Source of the DNA: Streptomyces venezuelae
GTDB taxonomy: Bacteria; Actinomycetota; Actinomycetes; Streptomycetales; Streptomycetaceae
DNA: 64,000 nt
Assembly (NCBI RefSeq): GCF_008642335.1
Contig: NZ_CP029191.1
Location: 2,852,001-2,916,000 of the forward strand
Direction: 5' to 3'
In this document: positions 50,706 through 59,765 of the stretch, one piece after another
How positions within the stretch are numbered: position 1 is the stretch's first letter
Layout: the number at the start of each line of letters is the position of its first letter
Made by a program: the position numbers and the translations under genes
Notes under the pieces: generated by a model
Told to the model about the DNA's origin: nothing
The model's input: only the letters and a program-made list of their open reading frames with translations
Database searches by the model: none

Positions 50706-51563
50706 CTACGCGTCCTTCAACTCCTGCCGCTGCCGCCCAAGCCCCTCGATCTCCAGCTCCACCACATCACCGGCCCGCAGATACGGCTTCGGCTCCGGCT
50801 GCCCCATCGCCACGCCCGCCGGCGTCCCCGTGTTGATCACGTCACCGGGGTACAGCGTCATGAACTGGCTCACGTAGCGCACCACTTCGGCGACCGGGAA
50901 GATCTGGTCGGCGGTCGTGCCGTTCTGCTTCAGCTCGCCGTTGACCCAGAGCTTGAGGGACAGGGCCTGCGGGTCGGCGATCTCGTCCGCCGTGACGAGC
51001 CAGGGGCCCAGCGGGTTGAACGTCTCGCAGTTCTTGCCCTTGTCCCAGGTGCCGCCCCGCTCGATCTGGAACTCCCGCTCGGACACGTCGTGCGCCACCG
51101 CGTACCCCGCGACGTGCGCGAGCGCCTCCTCGTCCGACTCCAGGTAGCGCGCCGTACGTCCGATGACCACGGCGAGCTCGACCTCCCAGTCCGTCTTCAC
51201 GGAGCGGCGCGGCACCAGGACGGTGTCGTCGGGGCCGACGACCGTGTCCGCCGCCTTGAAGAAGACGACGGGCTCGGCGGGCGGCTCGGCGCCGGTCTCG
51301 CGGGCGTGGTCGTGGTAGTTCAGGCCGATGCAGACGACCTTGCCTATCCGCCCCACCGGCGGGCCTACGCGCAGCCCGTCCGCGTCGAGTACGGGCAGGT
51401 CACCGGCGTCGGCGGCGGCCCTGATCCGGTCCAGCGCGGCCGCGTCGGCGAGCACGCTGCCGTCGATGTCGGCGACCACCCCCGACAGGTCCCTGAGGGT
51501 TCCCTGGGCGTCGAGGAGCGCGGGGCGCTCCGCGCCTGACGTACCGACTCGCAGCAGCTTCAT
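50706..51563 (-). CDS. Fumarylacetoacetate hydrolase family protein, 285 aa
   Basis: The FAH C-terminal domain is complete: CIGLNYHDHARETG, EPVVFFKAADTVVGPDD, DWEVELAVVIGRTARYL (Glu metal ligands), GGTWDKGKNCETFNPLGPW and GDVINTGTPAGVAMGQ. The family cleaves C-C bonds of 2-keto acids or hydrolyses ureidoglycolate-like compounds, using Mg. Substrate unknown. ATG 51563 has GGAG eight bases upstream. Confidence 0.88.
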   Translation of the reverse strand: MKLLRVGTSGAERPALLDAQGTLRDLSGVVADIDGSVLADAAALDRIRAAADAGDLPVLDADGLRVGPPVGRIGKVVCIGLNYHDHARETGAEPPAEPVVFFKAADTVVGPDDTVLVPRRSVKTDWEVELAVVIGRTARYLESDEEALAHVAGYAVAHDVSEREFQIERGGTWDKGKNCETFNPLGPWLVTADEIADPQALSLKLWVNGELKQNGTTADQIFPVAEVVRYVSQFMTLYPGDVINTGTPAGVAMGQPEPKPYLRAGDVVELEIEGLGRQRQELKDA

Positions 51564-51676
51564 GGTCAGACTCCATTCCTTCGGTAGCCCGGCCGATGGG
51601 ATGCGGCCATCGGAGGTTTGGTCGATCGTCCAAGGTCGCCGTCCGCTCCGCAATACCCCGTTCACGTACTGGACCG

Positions 51677-52438
51677 TTACCCAGCGGTAGCCAGGGCTCC
51701 CGCCGTGCCCGGCATGTCCCGGTACAGCACGGCTCGTTCGACCGCGCTCCACGTCGTACTGGTCACCACGTACAGCGCGGCGGCCAGCGGCACGACAGCG
51801 ACCGTGAACAGAGTCATGAACGACATCAGCGGCATCACCTTCGTGATCGCGCCCATACCGGGCACCTGCTGGTCACCGCCCTGGGGCAGCGGGTTGGCCG
51901 CCATCTGCGACTTCGTGCGCCGGTAGTTGAACGTGGCGACGGCCGCGACCAGCAGGAACAGTCCTACGTAGACCAGCCCCTGCGCCCCGAACACTCCACC
52001 GTCGGCCAGCGCGTCCGTCCACCGGCCGCCGAGCGGGGCCGCGAAGAGCGTGTGGTCGAGGAGCGTGTTGGCCTCGCCGCCGATGCTGGAGCTGGAGAAC
52101 AGGTGGTAGAGCAGGAAGAACGCCGGCAGCTGGAAGAGGCTGGGCAGGCACCCGGAGAGCGGCGACACCTGCTCCTTGCGGTGCAGTTCGAGGACGGCCT
52201 TCTGCAGCTTCTCGGGGTTCTTGGCGTGCTTCTTGCGCAACTCCGCGATCTGCGGGTTGAGCTTGGCGCGCGCCTTCTGGCCGCGGGCCGCGGCGCGCGA
52301 GAGCGGGTGGACGAGGAGCCGTACGCAGGCGGTGAACAGCACGATCGCGGCGGCGGTCGCCGAGGCATGGAAGAGCGGGTCGAGCAGGTCGGCGATGTGC
52401 GCGACCAACTCGGCGAACAGGGACATGAAAGCGGACAT
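51677..52438 (-). CDS. YidC/Oxa1-type membrane insertase paralog, 253 aa
   Basis: Five hydrophobic segments carry the YidC pattern: an early helix with VLFTACVRLLVHPLSRAAARGQKARAKLNPQIAELRKKH (conserved Arg-rich coiled region), then CLPSLFQLPAFFLLYHLF, then VPGMGAITKVMPLMSFMTLFTVAVVPLAAALYVVTSTTWS. It inserts membrane proteins with or without SecYEG. This is likely a second YidC paralog, since the main copy lies near rnpA/dnaA in Streptomyces and is longer. ATG 52438 has GGAGGG six bases upstream. Confidence 0.85.
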   Translation of the reverse strand: MSAFMSLFAELVAHIADLLDPLFHASATAAAIVLFTACVRLLVHPLSRAAARGQKARAKLNPQIAELRKKHAKNPEKLQKAVLELHRKEQVSPLSGCLPSLFQLPAFFLLYHLFSSSSIGGEANTLLDHTLFAAPLGGRWTDALADGGVFGAQGLVYVGLFLLVAAVATFNYRRTKSQMAANPLPQGGDQQVPGMGAITKVMPLMSFMTLFTVAVVPLAAALYVVTSTTWSAVERAVLYRDMPGTAGALATAG

Positions 52439-52558
52439 GGAGGAGCCCTCCGGGGGTCTCGTCGTGCCGGGAGAAGAGAGGGCGACGGTCAGCGAGGGCC
52501 GGCGTCGCGTCGGCATGACGGCCCGCGAGGGGGCGATCGAAGAGCTGGGAGTGTGCCC

Positions 52559-52879
52559 CTACGCGGCCGTCAGGACGGGACGGCCGGGTGCTCGGGGGCG
52601 CCTGCGGCCCCTGGCGTCGGGGTCGCGTTGAGGCAGGAAGGCGGTGCGCATCTCGCGGTCGCGGATGGCCGTGCGCACTCTGGTGCGGGGCACGGCGGGT
52701 GCGCAGCGCGCGGCGATCACGGAGCAAGCGGCGAGCGCGGAGCCCGCGGCGGCGGTCGCGGCGAGCGCGACGGCGGAGGCGAGGCTTCCGGTGTCGACGA
52801 GGACGACTTCGACGAGGAGGAGCAGGAGAAGCAGGGCCGGGCGTGCGGCCGCCTTCCCGCTACGGATCACGTCGCGCAT
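52559..52879 (-). CDS. DUF6412-like small membrane protein, 106 aa
   Basis: A short N-terminus is followed by two close hydrophobic segments (LLLLLLLVEVVLVDTG and LASAVALAATAAAGSALAA) and an Arg-rich tail ending RPVLTAA. Proteins of this pattern are linked to yidC paralogs in actinomycetes (DUF6412, from memory). It lies 120 bases upstream of the yidC-like gene on the same strand, so they are likely co-transcribed. Role unknown. Confidence 0.65.
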   Translation of the reverse strand: MRDVIRSGKAAARPALLLLLLLVEVVLVDTGSLASAVALAATAAAGSALAACSVIAARCAPAVPRTRVRTAIRDREMRTAFLPQRDPDARGRRRPRAPGRPVLTAA

Positions 52880-52909
52880 GTCTGCCCCCCTCTCGCTCGC
52901 GGTGCTTCC

Positions 52910-52943
52910 GACTACTGTCGTGCCGCCTTCTGACTACTGTCGT
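52910..52943. promoter_or_regulatory. Direct repeat GACTACTGTCGT upstream of the DUF6412-YidC unit
   Basis: The 12-mer GACTACTGTCGT occurs at 52910-52921 and 52932-52943, two helical turns apart (22 bases). The first copy is part of the palindrome CGAC-TACT-GTCG. It lies just before the DUF6412 start on the minus strand. The spacing suits a dimer-of-dimers operator. Confidence 0.5.
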
Positions 52944-52950
52944 ACTGCCG

Positions 52951-53481
52951 TTATACAGGATCCACTTCGACCGGCTGAAGGAGCCTGCGGGGCCGGGCCA
53001 GCGCGCGGCTGACCGGATCCTTCGGGTCCGGATCGAGTCCTGGCCCTGGCACCATCTCGACGTCCCTGACGGGGACGAGGCCGCCGCAGGCCGGGCAGTC
53101 GCCCCCGGCGCCCAGCTCGGTGCCGCACGCCGCATGGCGGAAGTAGCGCGGCGGCTTCGTGCCGGTGATGTGGTCGCGCCCCCACACCCCGAGCGCGCGG
53201 AGCACCGGCCACAGGGCCTCGCCGCGCTCCGTCACCACGTACTCGTGCCGCCTCGGCGCCTCGGGGCACGTCCGTTTGTCGAGGACGCCCGCGGCGACGA
53301 GCGCCTGCAGGCGGGCGGCGAGGACGGCGCGCGGAATGCCGAGGTGGACGAGGAAGTCGTTGTACCGCCGCACTCCGTAGAGGGCGTCGCGGACGATGAG
53401 CAGCGTCCAGCGCTCGCCGACCACCTCCAGGGCGCGGGCCATCGAGCACTCCTGCGCGGCGTAGTCCTTGCCGAGAGCCAT
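52951..53481 (-). CDS. HxlR family regulator with C-terminal zinc ribbon, 176 aa
   Basis: The HxlR winged helix is clear: CSMARALEVVGERWTLLIVRDALYGVRRYNDFLVHLGIPRAVLAARLQALVAAGVLDKR..EYVVTERGEAL. The C-terminal tail has CGTELGAGGDCPACGG, three or four Cys in a ribbon-like arrangement, absent from minimal HxlR proteins. It probably binds metal or senses oxidants. It is divergent from the MFS transporter gene, with a double operator in the 107-base gap, and probably represses it. Confidence 0.88.
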   Translation of the reverse strand: MALGKDYAAQECSMARALEVVGERWTLLIVRDALYGVRRYNDFLVHLGIPRAVLAARLQALVAAGVLDKRTCPEAPRRHEYVVTERGEALWPVLRALGVWGRDHITGTKPPRYFRHAACGTELGAGGDCPACGGLVPVRDVEMVPGPGLDPDPKDPVSRALARPRRLLQPVEVDPV

Positions 53482-53509
53482 GACCCCACTCTAACCAGTT
53501 TCCTCGTAC

Positions 53510-53575
53510 GAGGTTCAGTCATTGAACTCCGAATGCTACGGTCGTCGCACTCGCCGAGTTCAATGACTGAACCTC
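53510..53575. promoter_or_regulatory. Double operator: 20-bp perfect inverted repeat between HxlR and MFS genes
   Basis: GAGGTTCAGTCATTGAACTC (53510-53529) and its exact complement in reverse (53556-53575) are separated by 26 bases. Each arm is itself a partial palindrome (TTCA-5-TGAA), so the region offers two equal sites for an HxlR dimer, covering both divergent promoters. Confidence 0.85.
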
Positions 53576-53588
53576 GAAGGGCTCCGCC

Positions 53589-55034
53589 ATGTCCTCCCGC
53601 CTCGCCCGCGCCTCCACCGCCTCGGTACCGACCGCTCCGGCACCGGGCGCCCCCACTTCCCCGCCCGGTACCCCGCACGCCGGCACCCCGCACGCCCGCG
53701 CCACCCTCGCCGTCACCAGCGCCGCCACGGCCGTGACCCTCATGACGTACACGGCGCCGATGATCACGCTCCCCGACACGGCCGCCGCCCTGCACACCCC
53801 GCTCTCCGCCCAGGCCTGGCTGCTCAACGGCACACCGCTCGGTCTCGCCGCGGTGCTCCTCGTCGCGGGGAGCCTCGCCGACGACTACGGCCGGCGGCGC
53901 ATCTTCCTCTCCGGCACGGTCGCACTCGGCATCACCGCCGTGCTCTCCGCACTCGCCGGCTCGACCTGGCTGTTCACGCTGGCCCGCCTGGCCCAGGGCG
54001 CGGCGAGCGCGGCCATCCTCGCGAGCAGCCTCGGCCTGCTCGTGCACGCGTTCCCCGCGGGCGCCGGGCGGATCAGGGCCACCGGCATCTGGGGCGCGTT
54101 CGTGAGCGGCGGCATCGCGGCGGGCCCGCCGGTCGCGGGGGCCCTGACGGGAGCGGGCCCGAACGGCTGGCGCTGGGCGTACGCCGCCCTGGGCGCCGCC
54201 GCCCTCGCGGTCGCCGCCCTCGCCCCGCGCGCGCTGACCGAGTCCCGCGCCGCACACCGCGGCCGCCCCGACCTGGCGGGCGCGGCCACCCTCGGCCTGG
54301 CCCTGACGGCGCTGGTGGCCGCGCTCACCCTCGGGCGGGACGGCTGGCTGCGCGCGCCCGTGGCGGCGCTCCTGGTCGCGGCCGCCGTGCTGCTCACCGC
54401 ATTCGTGGCGGTGGAACACCGCGTCCGGGCCCCGATGCTCGACCTGACGCTGCTGCGCCGCCCGCTGTTCCTGGCCTCGACGACGGGCGCCCTGTTCACG
54501 GGGTTCTCCGTGATCGGCCTGTTCAGCTACCTGCCGACGCTGCTCCAGCACACACTGGGCCTCTCCGTCATGAGCACGGCCTGGCTGCTCGTGATCTGGT
54601 CGGGCACGTCCTTCGTGGCGGCGCTGCAGGCCAGGCGGCTCGCGGGCCGGGTCTCGGCCCGCCACCAACTGGCCGTCGGCTTCGCCCTGCACGCCGTCGC
54701 CACCGTGACGATGCTGGGCGCGGCGTCCTCGGGCTCCTGGACCCGGCTGCTGCCCGGCCTCCTGGTCTCCGGCGCGGGCAGCGGCCTCCTGAACGCGGCG
54801 CTCCCGCTGCTCTCGGTCGAGTCCGTGCCGGCCGAACGTGCCGCGATGGGCTCGGGCGCCAACAACACGGCGCGCTACGTTGGTTCGGCCGCGGGCGTCG
54901 CCCTGATGATCGCGGTGTCGACCTCGACGGACGACCTCGCGCACGGCGCGAACCTCGCGACGACGGTCTCGGCCGGCCTCGCCGTGCTCGCGGCGGTCAC
55001 CGTGCTCCTGCTGCGGGAGCGGCACCGGGACTGA
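53589..55034 (+). CDS. MFS drug exporter, DHA2-type (14 segments), 481 aa
   Basis: After an Ala/Pro-rich start (to about residue 40) come about 14 hydrophobic segments. LADDYGRRRIFLSG is motif A of MFS proteins, RLAQGAASAAILASSLG is the motif B-like part and GAFVSGGIAAGPPVAGAL motif C. The DHA2 group exports drugs and dyes with protons. It is under the divergent HxlR regulator. Its 3' end overlaps the converging symporter gene by 38 bases. Confidence 0.87.
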   Translation: MSSRLARASTASVPTAPAPGAPTSPPGTPHAGTPHARATLAVTSAATAVTLMTYTAPMITLPDTAAALHTPLSAQAWLLNGTPLGLAAVLLVAGSLADDYGRRRIFLSGTVALGITAVLSALAGSTWLFTLARLAQGAASAAILASSLGLLVHAFPAGAGRIRATGIWGAFVSGGIAAGPPVAGALTGAGPNGWRWAYAALGAAALAVAALAPRALTESRAAHRGRPDLAGAATLGLALTALVAALTLGRDGWLRAPVAALLVAAAVLLTAFVAVEHRVRAPMLDLTLLRRPLFLASTTGALFTGFSVIGLFSYLPTLLQHTLGLSVMSTAWLLVIWSGTSFVAALQARRLAGRVSARHQLAVGFALHAVATVTMLGAASSGSWTRLLPGLLVSGAGSGLLNAALPLLSVESVPAERAAMGSGANNTARYVGSAAGVALMIAVSTSTDDLAHGANLATTVSAGLAVLAAVTVLLLRERHRD

Positions 55035-56532
55035 CCTCGTCCTCCGAGTCCCCCGCCGGATCACTCGCGAGGACGTCCTCGTCCGGCCGCCCGTCCTCCC
55101 GGTCGGCGGGCCCGGCGTACGACACCACGAGCGCGACCACGAGATTCACGGCGAGCGCGACGATTCCCGCGTTGACCCCGAAGACGGGATCGTTGTCGCT
55201 GAAGACGAGCGAGCACACGATCCCGACACCCACCACGAGCCCGCTCAACGCACCCACCAGGCTCAACTTCCGCCACACAAGCCCCAGAAGCAGCATGGGT
55301 ACGAGCTGCGCCATCCCTTCGTACGAGATGAGCGAGAGCCGTACGAGCGTGTTGGGCGCCCCGTACGTCATGGCGAGCGCGAGGGCTCCCGCGACGACGA
55401 CCACTGCCTGCGAGGCGAGCTTCTGCCGCTGCGGGCTGCGCCACCGGGGCAGCAGCGACAGCACGCTGCTGCCCCACATCGTCCCGATGACCAGCATGAA
55501 CACGGCCATGGGCACGATGGAGGAGAGCGCGGCGGCGACCCCGATGACGCCGACGGCCCACGCGGGCAGCGAGTCGACGACGAGCTTGAAGAGCGCGAGG
55601 TTGGACTCGGCGCCGACGAGCCCCGGCACGACGAAGAGCGCGGCCATGCCGAGCAGCATGGGCACGAAGAGCAGCACGTTGTAGGCGGGCAGCCAGATGG
55701 CGTTGCGCCGCAGCCCGTCCGCGCTGCGCGCGCCCAGGTACCCGGCCACAGTGGTCGGGAAAATAACGACAGTGAGCGCGTTGAGCAGCGAGGTCGTCGC
55801 GAACCAGGCCTCCCCGTAAGGGCTCCCACCGCTCCCCGGCAACGTCAGCCAGGCACTCTTCTCCTCGACGATCCGGTCGAGGAAGGGCCCGTACCCGTCG
55901 AAGTAGTGCTGAGGCACATAGACGGCGAGGAAGGCGAGCGTGCCCACGACGAGCACATCCTTGAGGACGGACACCCACGCGCTGCCCCGCAGCCCACTCA
56001 CGACGACGAACCCGGTGGTGACCGCGAACCCGATGAAGTAGGCCCAGTTGAGACTGATGGCGCCGTACGAGATCGTCGACACGACGACGCCCATGCCGGT
56101 GATCTGCAACTGGATGTACGGCAGCAGGAACACGGTGACGAGCAGCGCGACACCGGCACCGAGCCACGGCCGCCCGTACCGGTGGGCGACCATGTCGGAG
56201 ATGCTGACGAGCCCGTGCCGGCGGGCGTAGGCCCAGAGCATGGGCCCGACGACGTATCCGACGGCGTACCCGCAGGACATGTAGGCGACGACGTACAACA
56301 CGGGAGCCCCGTAGTTGTACCCCCACCCGGCGGCCCCCAGATAGCTGAAGCTGGTGTATCCCTCCCCCGCCATCAGCACCCAGATGAAGACGGCCCCGAG
56401 GCTGCGCCCGCCCACGGACCACTCGGCGATCCCGCCCTGCTTGCCGCGCCCGCGGACGGCGGCGAGACCGAGGGCGACGGTGCCGGCCATGAAGACGGCG
56501 AAGACGGTGGTGGCGATGGCTCCGTCACTCAT
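54997..56532 (-). CDS. Sodium:solute symporter (SSS family), 511 aa
   Basis: About 13 hydrophobic segments have the SSS family pattern, including SVGGRSLGAVFIWVLMAGEGYTSFSYLGAAGW, GLRGSAWVSVLKDVLVVGTLAFLAVYVP and the segments near VAAALSSIVPMAVFM. Substrate cannot be named; the monocarboxylate/solute branch is likely. ATG 56532 overlaps the stop of the DUF3311 gene as ATGA. Its 3' end overlaps the MFS gene. The C-terminal tail is acidic. Confidence 0.87.
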   Translation of the reverse strand: MSDGAIATTVFAVFMAGTVALGLAAVRGRGKQGGIAEWSVGGRSLGAVFIWVLMAGEGYTSFSYLGAAGWGYNYGAPVLYVVAYMSCGYAVGYVVGPMLWAYARRHGLVSISDMVAHRYGRPWLGAGVALLVTVFLLPYIQLQITGMGVVVSTISYGAISLNWAYFIGFAVTTGFVVVSGLRGSAWVSVLKDVLVVGTLAFLAVYVPQHYFDGYGPFLDRIVEEKSAWLTLPGSGGSPYGEAWFATTSLLNALTVVIFPTTVAGYLGARSADGLRRNAIWLPAYNVLLFVPMLLGMAALFVVPGLVGAESNLALFKLVVDSLPAWAVGVIGVAAALSSIVPMAVFMLVIGTMWGSSVLSLLPRWRSPQRQKLASQAVVVVAGALALAMTYGAPNTLVRLSLISYEGMAQLVPMLLLGLVWRKLSLVGALSGLVVGVGIVCSLVFSDNDPVFGVNAGIVALAVNLVVALVVSYAGPADREDGRPDEDVLASDPAGDSEDEVSPGAAPAAGAR

Positions 56533-56741
56533 GACGCACGCTCCTGCCGCTTCTTCCGGCGGTCCCCTCTGTAAGCCATCCACACGCAGAGCGGTGTGAG
56601 CACGGTCGCGCACAGCAACCAGAAGAAGAGAAAGGGCAGCCCGAGGACGACGGGCCGTACGCGGTCGGCGAACGGCAGCACGCCGAGGTACAGCACGAAG
56701 GGGCCGAGCAGCCAGAGGAGATGGGGACGTCGAGCGATCAC
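56529..56741 (-). CDS. DUF3311 small membrane protein, 70 aa
   Basis: Two membrane segments (LLWLLGPFVLYLGVLPFA and FLFFWLLCATVLTPLCVWMAY) and a Lys/Arg-rich end (RGDRRKKRQERAS) match DUF3311. These small proteins are the usual upstream partner of SSS symporters and are coupled here by the ATGA overlap. They probably form one transporter complex, in the manner of DUF485-type partners. Confidence 0.87.
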   Translation of the reverse strand: MIARRPHLLWLLGPFVLYLGVLPFADRVRPVVLGLPFLFFWLLCATVLTPLCVWMAYRGDRRKKRQERAS

Positions 56742-56787
56742 GGCCCGACCCTAGTCTCTGCCTCCGGCCTTCCCGGCCAGGCCCGCA

Positions 56788-57609
56788 CTACCTGGGCCGC
56801 ATGGCCCGGAGCTTCCCCCAGACAACGAGCCGGTACTTGGAGGTGTACTCGGGGGTACAGGTGGTGAGCGTGATGTAGTACCCGGCCCGGCTGTACCCGT
56901 ACGCCTTCCGCACGTCGCTGCGCGGCACGTCACGTATGACGCCCCCGTCATGGGCGGAGGTCCGCGCCAACGCCTTGTCGACGACGTACGTGTACACGGC
57001 CTCCCTGGTCTCCACGCGCACCTCGTCCCCGTTCCGCAGCCGGTTGATGTGCCGGAAGGGCTCGCCGTGGGTGTTGCGGTGCCCGGCGAGCGCGAAGTTG
57101 CCGCCCTGGCCGGGCTGGGCGGTACGCGGGTAATGCCCGACGTACCCCTTGTCGAGCACGCCCCCTTTGCTGACCCCTTCGGCGACGGGAACGCGTACGC
57201 CGATACGCGGGATGCGGAGGACGGCGTAGGCCTGGTCCCAGCGGGGTGGGGTGGGGCGGGCGGCATGCGGCGCACCCCCGGCGGCGACGCCCGCATCACG
57301 CGCGGGCCCCCGCCCGCCGGAGGAATCCCCCTCCCCCGGAAGACCCTCCGACGGGCCCCCTACCCGGGCCCGGTCACCCCCGGAACCCTCCCCGTCCGAC
57401 CGCCCCCACTCCTCCTCAAGGGCCTCGACCTTGCGCTCGGCGGCGGCGCGGGCCTGCCGGTTGGTCCACCACAGCTGGTGAGCGACGAGAAGAAGCAGGA
57501 CGACCCCGAGGGTGACGGCGACCTCGGCGACGTTCCACACCAGGCACGCGGCGAGGGACCGGCGGCCCGGCGCTCGCCCCTGCTGAACGACAGGTACCCG
57601 TACGCGCAC
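56788..57609 (-). CDS. Class E sortase, 273 aa
   Basis: An N-terminal membrane segment (about residues 23-43) is followed by a Gly/Ser/Arg-rich linker of about 65 residues and the sortase domain. The catalytic His is in NFALAGHRNTHGEPF, the Cys in TLTTCTPEYTSKYR and the Arg in the same strand, the class E form. Class E enzymes recognise LAXTG and anchor chaplins and other proteins; a matching substrate lies at 41748. GTG 57609 has GGAGG upstream. The linker is long for the class. Confidence 0.9.
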   Translation of the reverse strand: MRVRVPVVQQGRAPGRRSLAACLVWNVAEVAVTLGVVLLLLVAHQLWWTNRQARAAAERKVEALEEEWGRSDGEGSGGDRARVGGPSEGLPGEGDSSGGRGPARDAGVAAGGAPHAARPTPPRWDQAYAVLRIPRIGVRVPVAEGVSKGGVLDKGYVGHYPRTAQPGQGGNFALAGHRNTHGEPFRHINRLRNGDEVRVETREAVYTYVVDKALARTSAHDGGVIRDVPRSDVRKAYGYSRAGYYITLTTCTPEYTSKYRLVVWGKLRAMRPR

Positions 57610-57777
57610 GACGCCTCCTCGCCCCGACGAGGCCGGAATCCCGCCCCGGCCGCCGGGAGGATAGGCGCCGCACCCACAACAATCCATGCCCAGGAATCCA
57701 AGGCCGCCACGGCCGACCAGGGCGGGAACCGTACCGACCCTCCTGCACAGGCCCCACTCGGCAGTACCGTGTCCCGT

Positions 57778-58806
57778 ATGCGCCCCGAGAAGCCTGCTGC
57801 TGCCGCTGACGTCGACGTCGACCACATCGCCGAAGCCGCGCGCCTGGAACGCACGGCCGACCTGTACCCGGAGGACGCCGAACAGCTCCTCCTCCAGGCC
57901 GCGGCCCACCTCGAACTGGCCGGCGCCCGAGACCGCGCGACGAGTCTCTACGACAGCCTCCTCGCCCCCTCGGCCCCACACCCGCCCTCCTCCCCGCTCC
58001 TGATCCGCGCCCTGAAGGCGTCGAACCTGTGGGAGTACGGGCACGAGGCGGAGGCGAGGGCGATCATCGACGGAATCCGCGCGGCCGCGCCGCGGGACCC
58101 CGCGCCGTGGGTGATCGTGGCGGAGTCCCTCGAATCCCACGACGAGCTGGAACAGGCGCACGCGACCTTCACGGAGGCGGCGACGCTTCTGATCCCCGCC
58201 GCGGCGGAGCCCCCCTACTCGACGCACCCGATCCTCTTCGGCCGCCACCGGGTACGGCGCCTCCTGGGCGCGGACCACGACGACTGGGACGCGCTGGCAG
58301 ACCAGGTCTCCTCGTCCCCGGTCCCGCTGGACGAACTGCACGACCCGAAGCGGGTGTGGTCGCTGGGCTCGGAGAACCCCGCGGAACTGCGGGCCGAAAT
58401 CGCCCGCATCCAGGCGGAGTTGGGCTCGTACAGGCAGGCCCTGTCCCGCCCCTTCCCGGTGGCGGTCCTCCACTGGCCCGCCCCGGAGCTGACGGAACTC
58501 CTGACGGCGTACCCGTCCCTGGCCTCGGAGTACCCGTCCCACGAGGCACACCTGTCGACCATAGAGTCCTCACTGAGGGAACTCGCGGCCTCCGGCACGC
58601 CAAACTTGGGCATCGTCACGGGCACGGTCCCGTCCTACGAGGCGTTCGCGGCGTCGGAGGCGTCCTCCCCGGAGGACCCGTCACTCCTCCCCCAGTACGC
58701 GACGACGCTGGCAGCGCGGGGGCGGGCGGCGGCTTGGCCGCCGGAGGAGGGGGCCGGGTGTTGGTGTGGGTCGGGACAGACCTACTCATCGTGCCACGGG
58801 GACTAG
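57778..58806 (+). CDS. SEC-C metal-binding domain protein with TPR-like helical body, 342 aa
   Basis: A helical N-terminal part (ARLERTADLYPEDAEQLLLQAAAHLELAGARDRATSLYDSLL) resembles tetratricopeptide units. The C-terminus is a SEC-C type motif CWCGSGQTYSSCHGD, which binds zinc. Proteins of this type are widespread in Streptomyces with unknown role. ATG 57778 is chosen; GTG 57769 is possible. Its stop overlaps that of the convergent nuclease gene by 3-4 bases. Confidence 0.82.
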   Translation: MRPEKPAAAADVDVDHIAEAARLERTADLYPEDAEQLLLQAAAHLELAGARDRATSLYDSLLAPSAPHPPSSPLLIRALKASNLWEYGHEAEARAIIDGIRAAAPRDPAPWVIVAESLESHDELEQAHATFTEAATLLIPAAAEPPYSTHPILFGRHRVRRLLGADHDDWDALADQVSSSPVPLDELHDPKRVWSLGSENPAELRAEIARIQAELGSYRQALSRPFPVAVLHWPAPELTELLTAYPSLASEYPSHEAHLSTIESSLRELAASGTPNLGIVTGTVPSYEAFAASEASSPEDPSLLPQYATTLAARGRAAAWPPEEGAGCWCGSGQTYSSCHGD

Positions 58807-59765
58807 AACATCTCACGAATGAACTGACCATCTTCCCGATAGGCCAGCGAGATCCGCACTGAGGCGAGGAGATCCCTGAGGTCGCTACTAGGGGCCTCAG
58901 GGAGCAGGACAGCCAGCTTCGCGTCGCTCTCCTCTATGTGTCGGCGATAGTCGAGCAACTGACCAATTGCTTCTCTTATTGCCTTGCGCGTCGACGAACC
59001 CTTTGCCTCGTACAGGACGTTTTCAGTACTGTCGTAGAGATCTGTCCAGAAGGTCGCGGAGTACCCCTCAATGCGTATTCGGTGCCGGAAAACGCTGTGG
59101 TCCTGAGCGATGAGGAAGGACTCGTACGCCGTACGCAGGGCAGATTCTCGACGCACAGCCACTCCGGCCGGGGAGGCTGCGCGCCCACCCTCCGCACTCT
59201 CATGCCTCTCCGTCGCCGCGAGGGAGCTCTCCGTCTGTGAGGCGACGAAGCGGCGCACGTCCGTCTCTGGTGCAGGGCCTATGCGGTCCTCTTCCCGCCG
59301 CTCGTGCTCTCCGATCGGGCGCAGCCTGAAGACAACTACTTCCCTCATTTCGCCCTTCGCGTCCTTCGCCCTGCGAAAGGTGAAGGGCTCGACCTCATCG
59401 AGGGCGAACTCCCCTACGTACCGCTGCCACACAGCGCCGCTACCCGCCCTCCTTCCGGCGGCAACAAAGAGATGCAACCTCTTACCTCTGCCAACGTGAT
59501 TGGCCACGGTGCCGTTGTTCCCGGCCAGCGTCTGGTTCCCCAGTCGCCCTTGACCCGTGTACTCGAAGATCGCTCCCCACTCGTCTTCTTCCGCCAGCCA
59601 GCCATCCCGGTAGCCGTTCTCTGCCGCCTTGCTGTCGTCGGAGAACAGGCGGACGTGCTCGTTGCCCCGGGAGGAGATGATTCCTCCCTGAATACCCCCG
59701 CCGTACCTCGCCTTGAGGTCAGCACGACTCACAACATCGCCAGGATTGATCGTCCATTCGGTCAT
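58803..59765 (-). CDS. Probable modification-dependent nuclease: YDG/SRA-like domain plus PD-(D/E)XK-like domain, 320 aa
   Basis: The N-terminal half (PGDVVSRADLKARYGGGIQGGI..HVRLFSD..NGYRDGW..GAIFEYTGQGRLGNQ) matches the conserved domain seen N-terminal to HNH or other nucleases in Streptomyces restriction proteins (YDG/SRA-like, recognises modified DNA or structured DNA). The C-terminal third has YDSTENVLYEAKGSSTRKAIREAIGQLLDYRR, a PD-(D/E)XK-like core with EAK and Gln. ATG 59765 is used; TTG 59780 is open upstream. Codon use is less GC-rich than its neighbours. It diverges from the PLD-helicase gene. Confidence 0.72.
   Translation of the reverse strand: MTEWTINPGDVVSRADLKARYGGGIQGGIISSRGNEHVRLFSDDSKAAENGYRDGWLAEEDEWGAIFEYTGQGRLGNQTLAGNNGTVANHVGRGKRLHLFVAAGRRAGSGAVWQRYVGEFALDEVEPFTFRRAKDAKGEMREVVVFRLRPIGEHERREEDRIGPAPETDVRRFVASQTESSLAATERHESAEGGRAASPAGVAVRRESALRTAYESFLIAQDHSVFRHRIRIEGYSATFWTDLYDSTENVLYEAKGSSTRKAIREAIGQLLDYRRHIEESDAKLAVLLPEAPSSDLRDLLASVRISLAYREDGQFIREMF

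Noticed and set aside
54997..55034. 38-base overlap of MFS and symporter genes as a frameshift artefact
   Set aside because: Both reading frames end in normal C-terminal tails; convergent overlaps of this size are tolerated in compact genomes.
56950..57777. Extension of the SEC-C protein upstream
   Set aside because: The frame is antisense to the class E sortase gene. The real start is near 57778.
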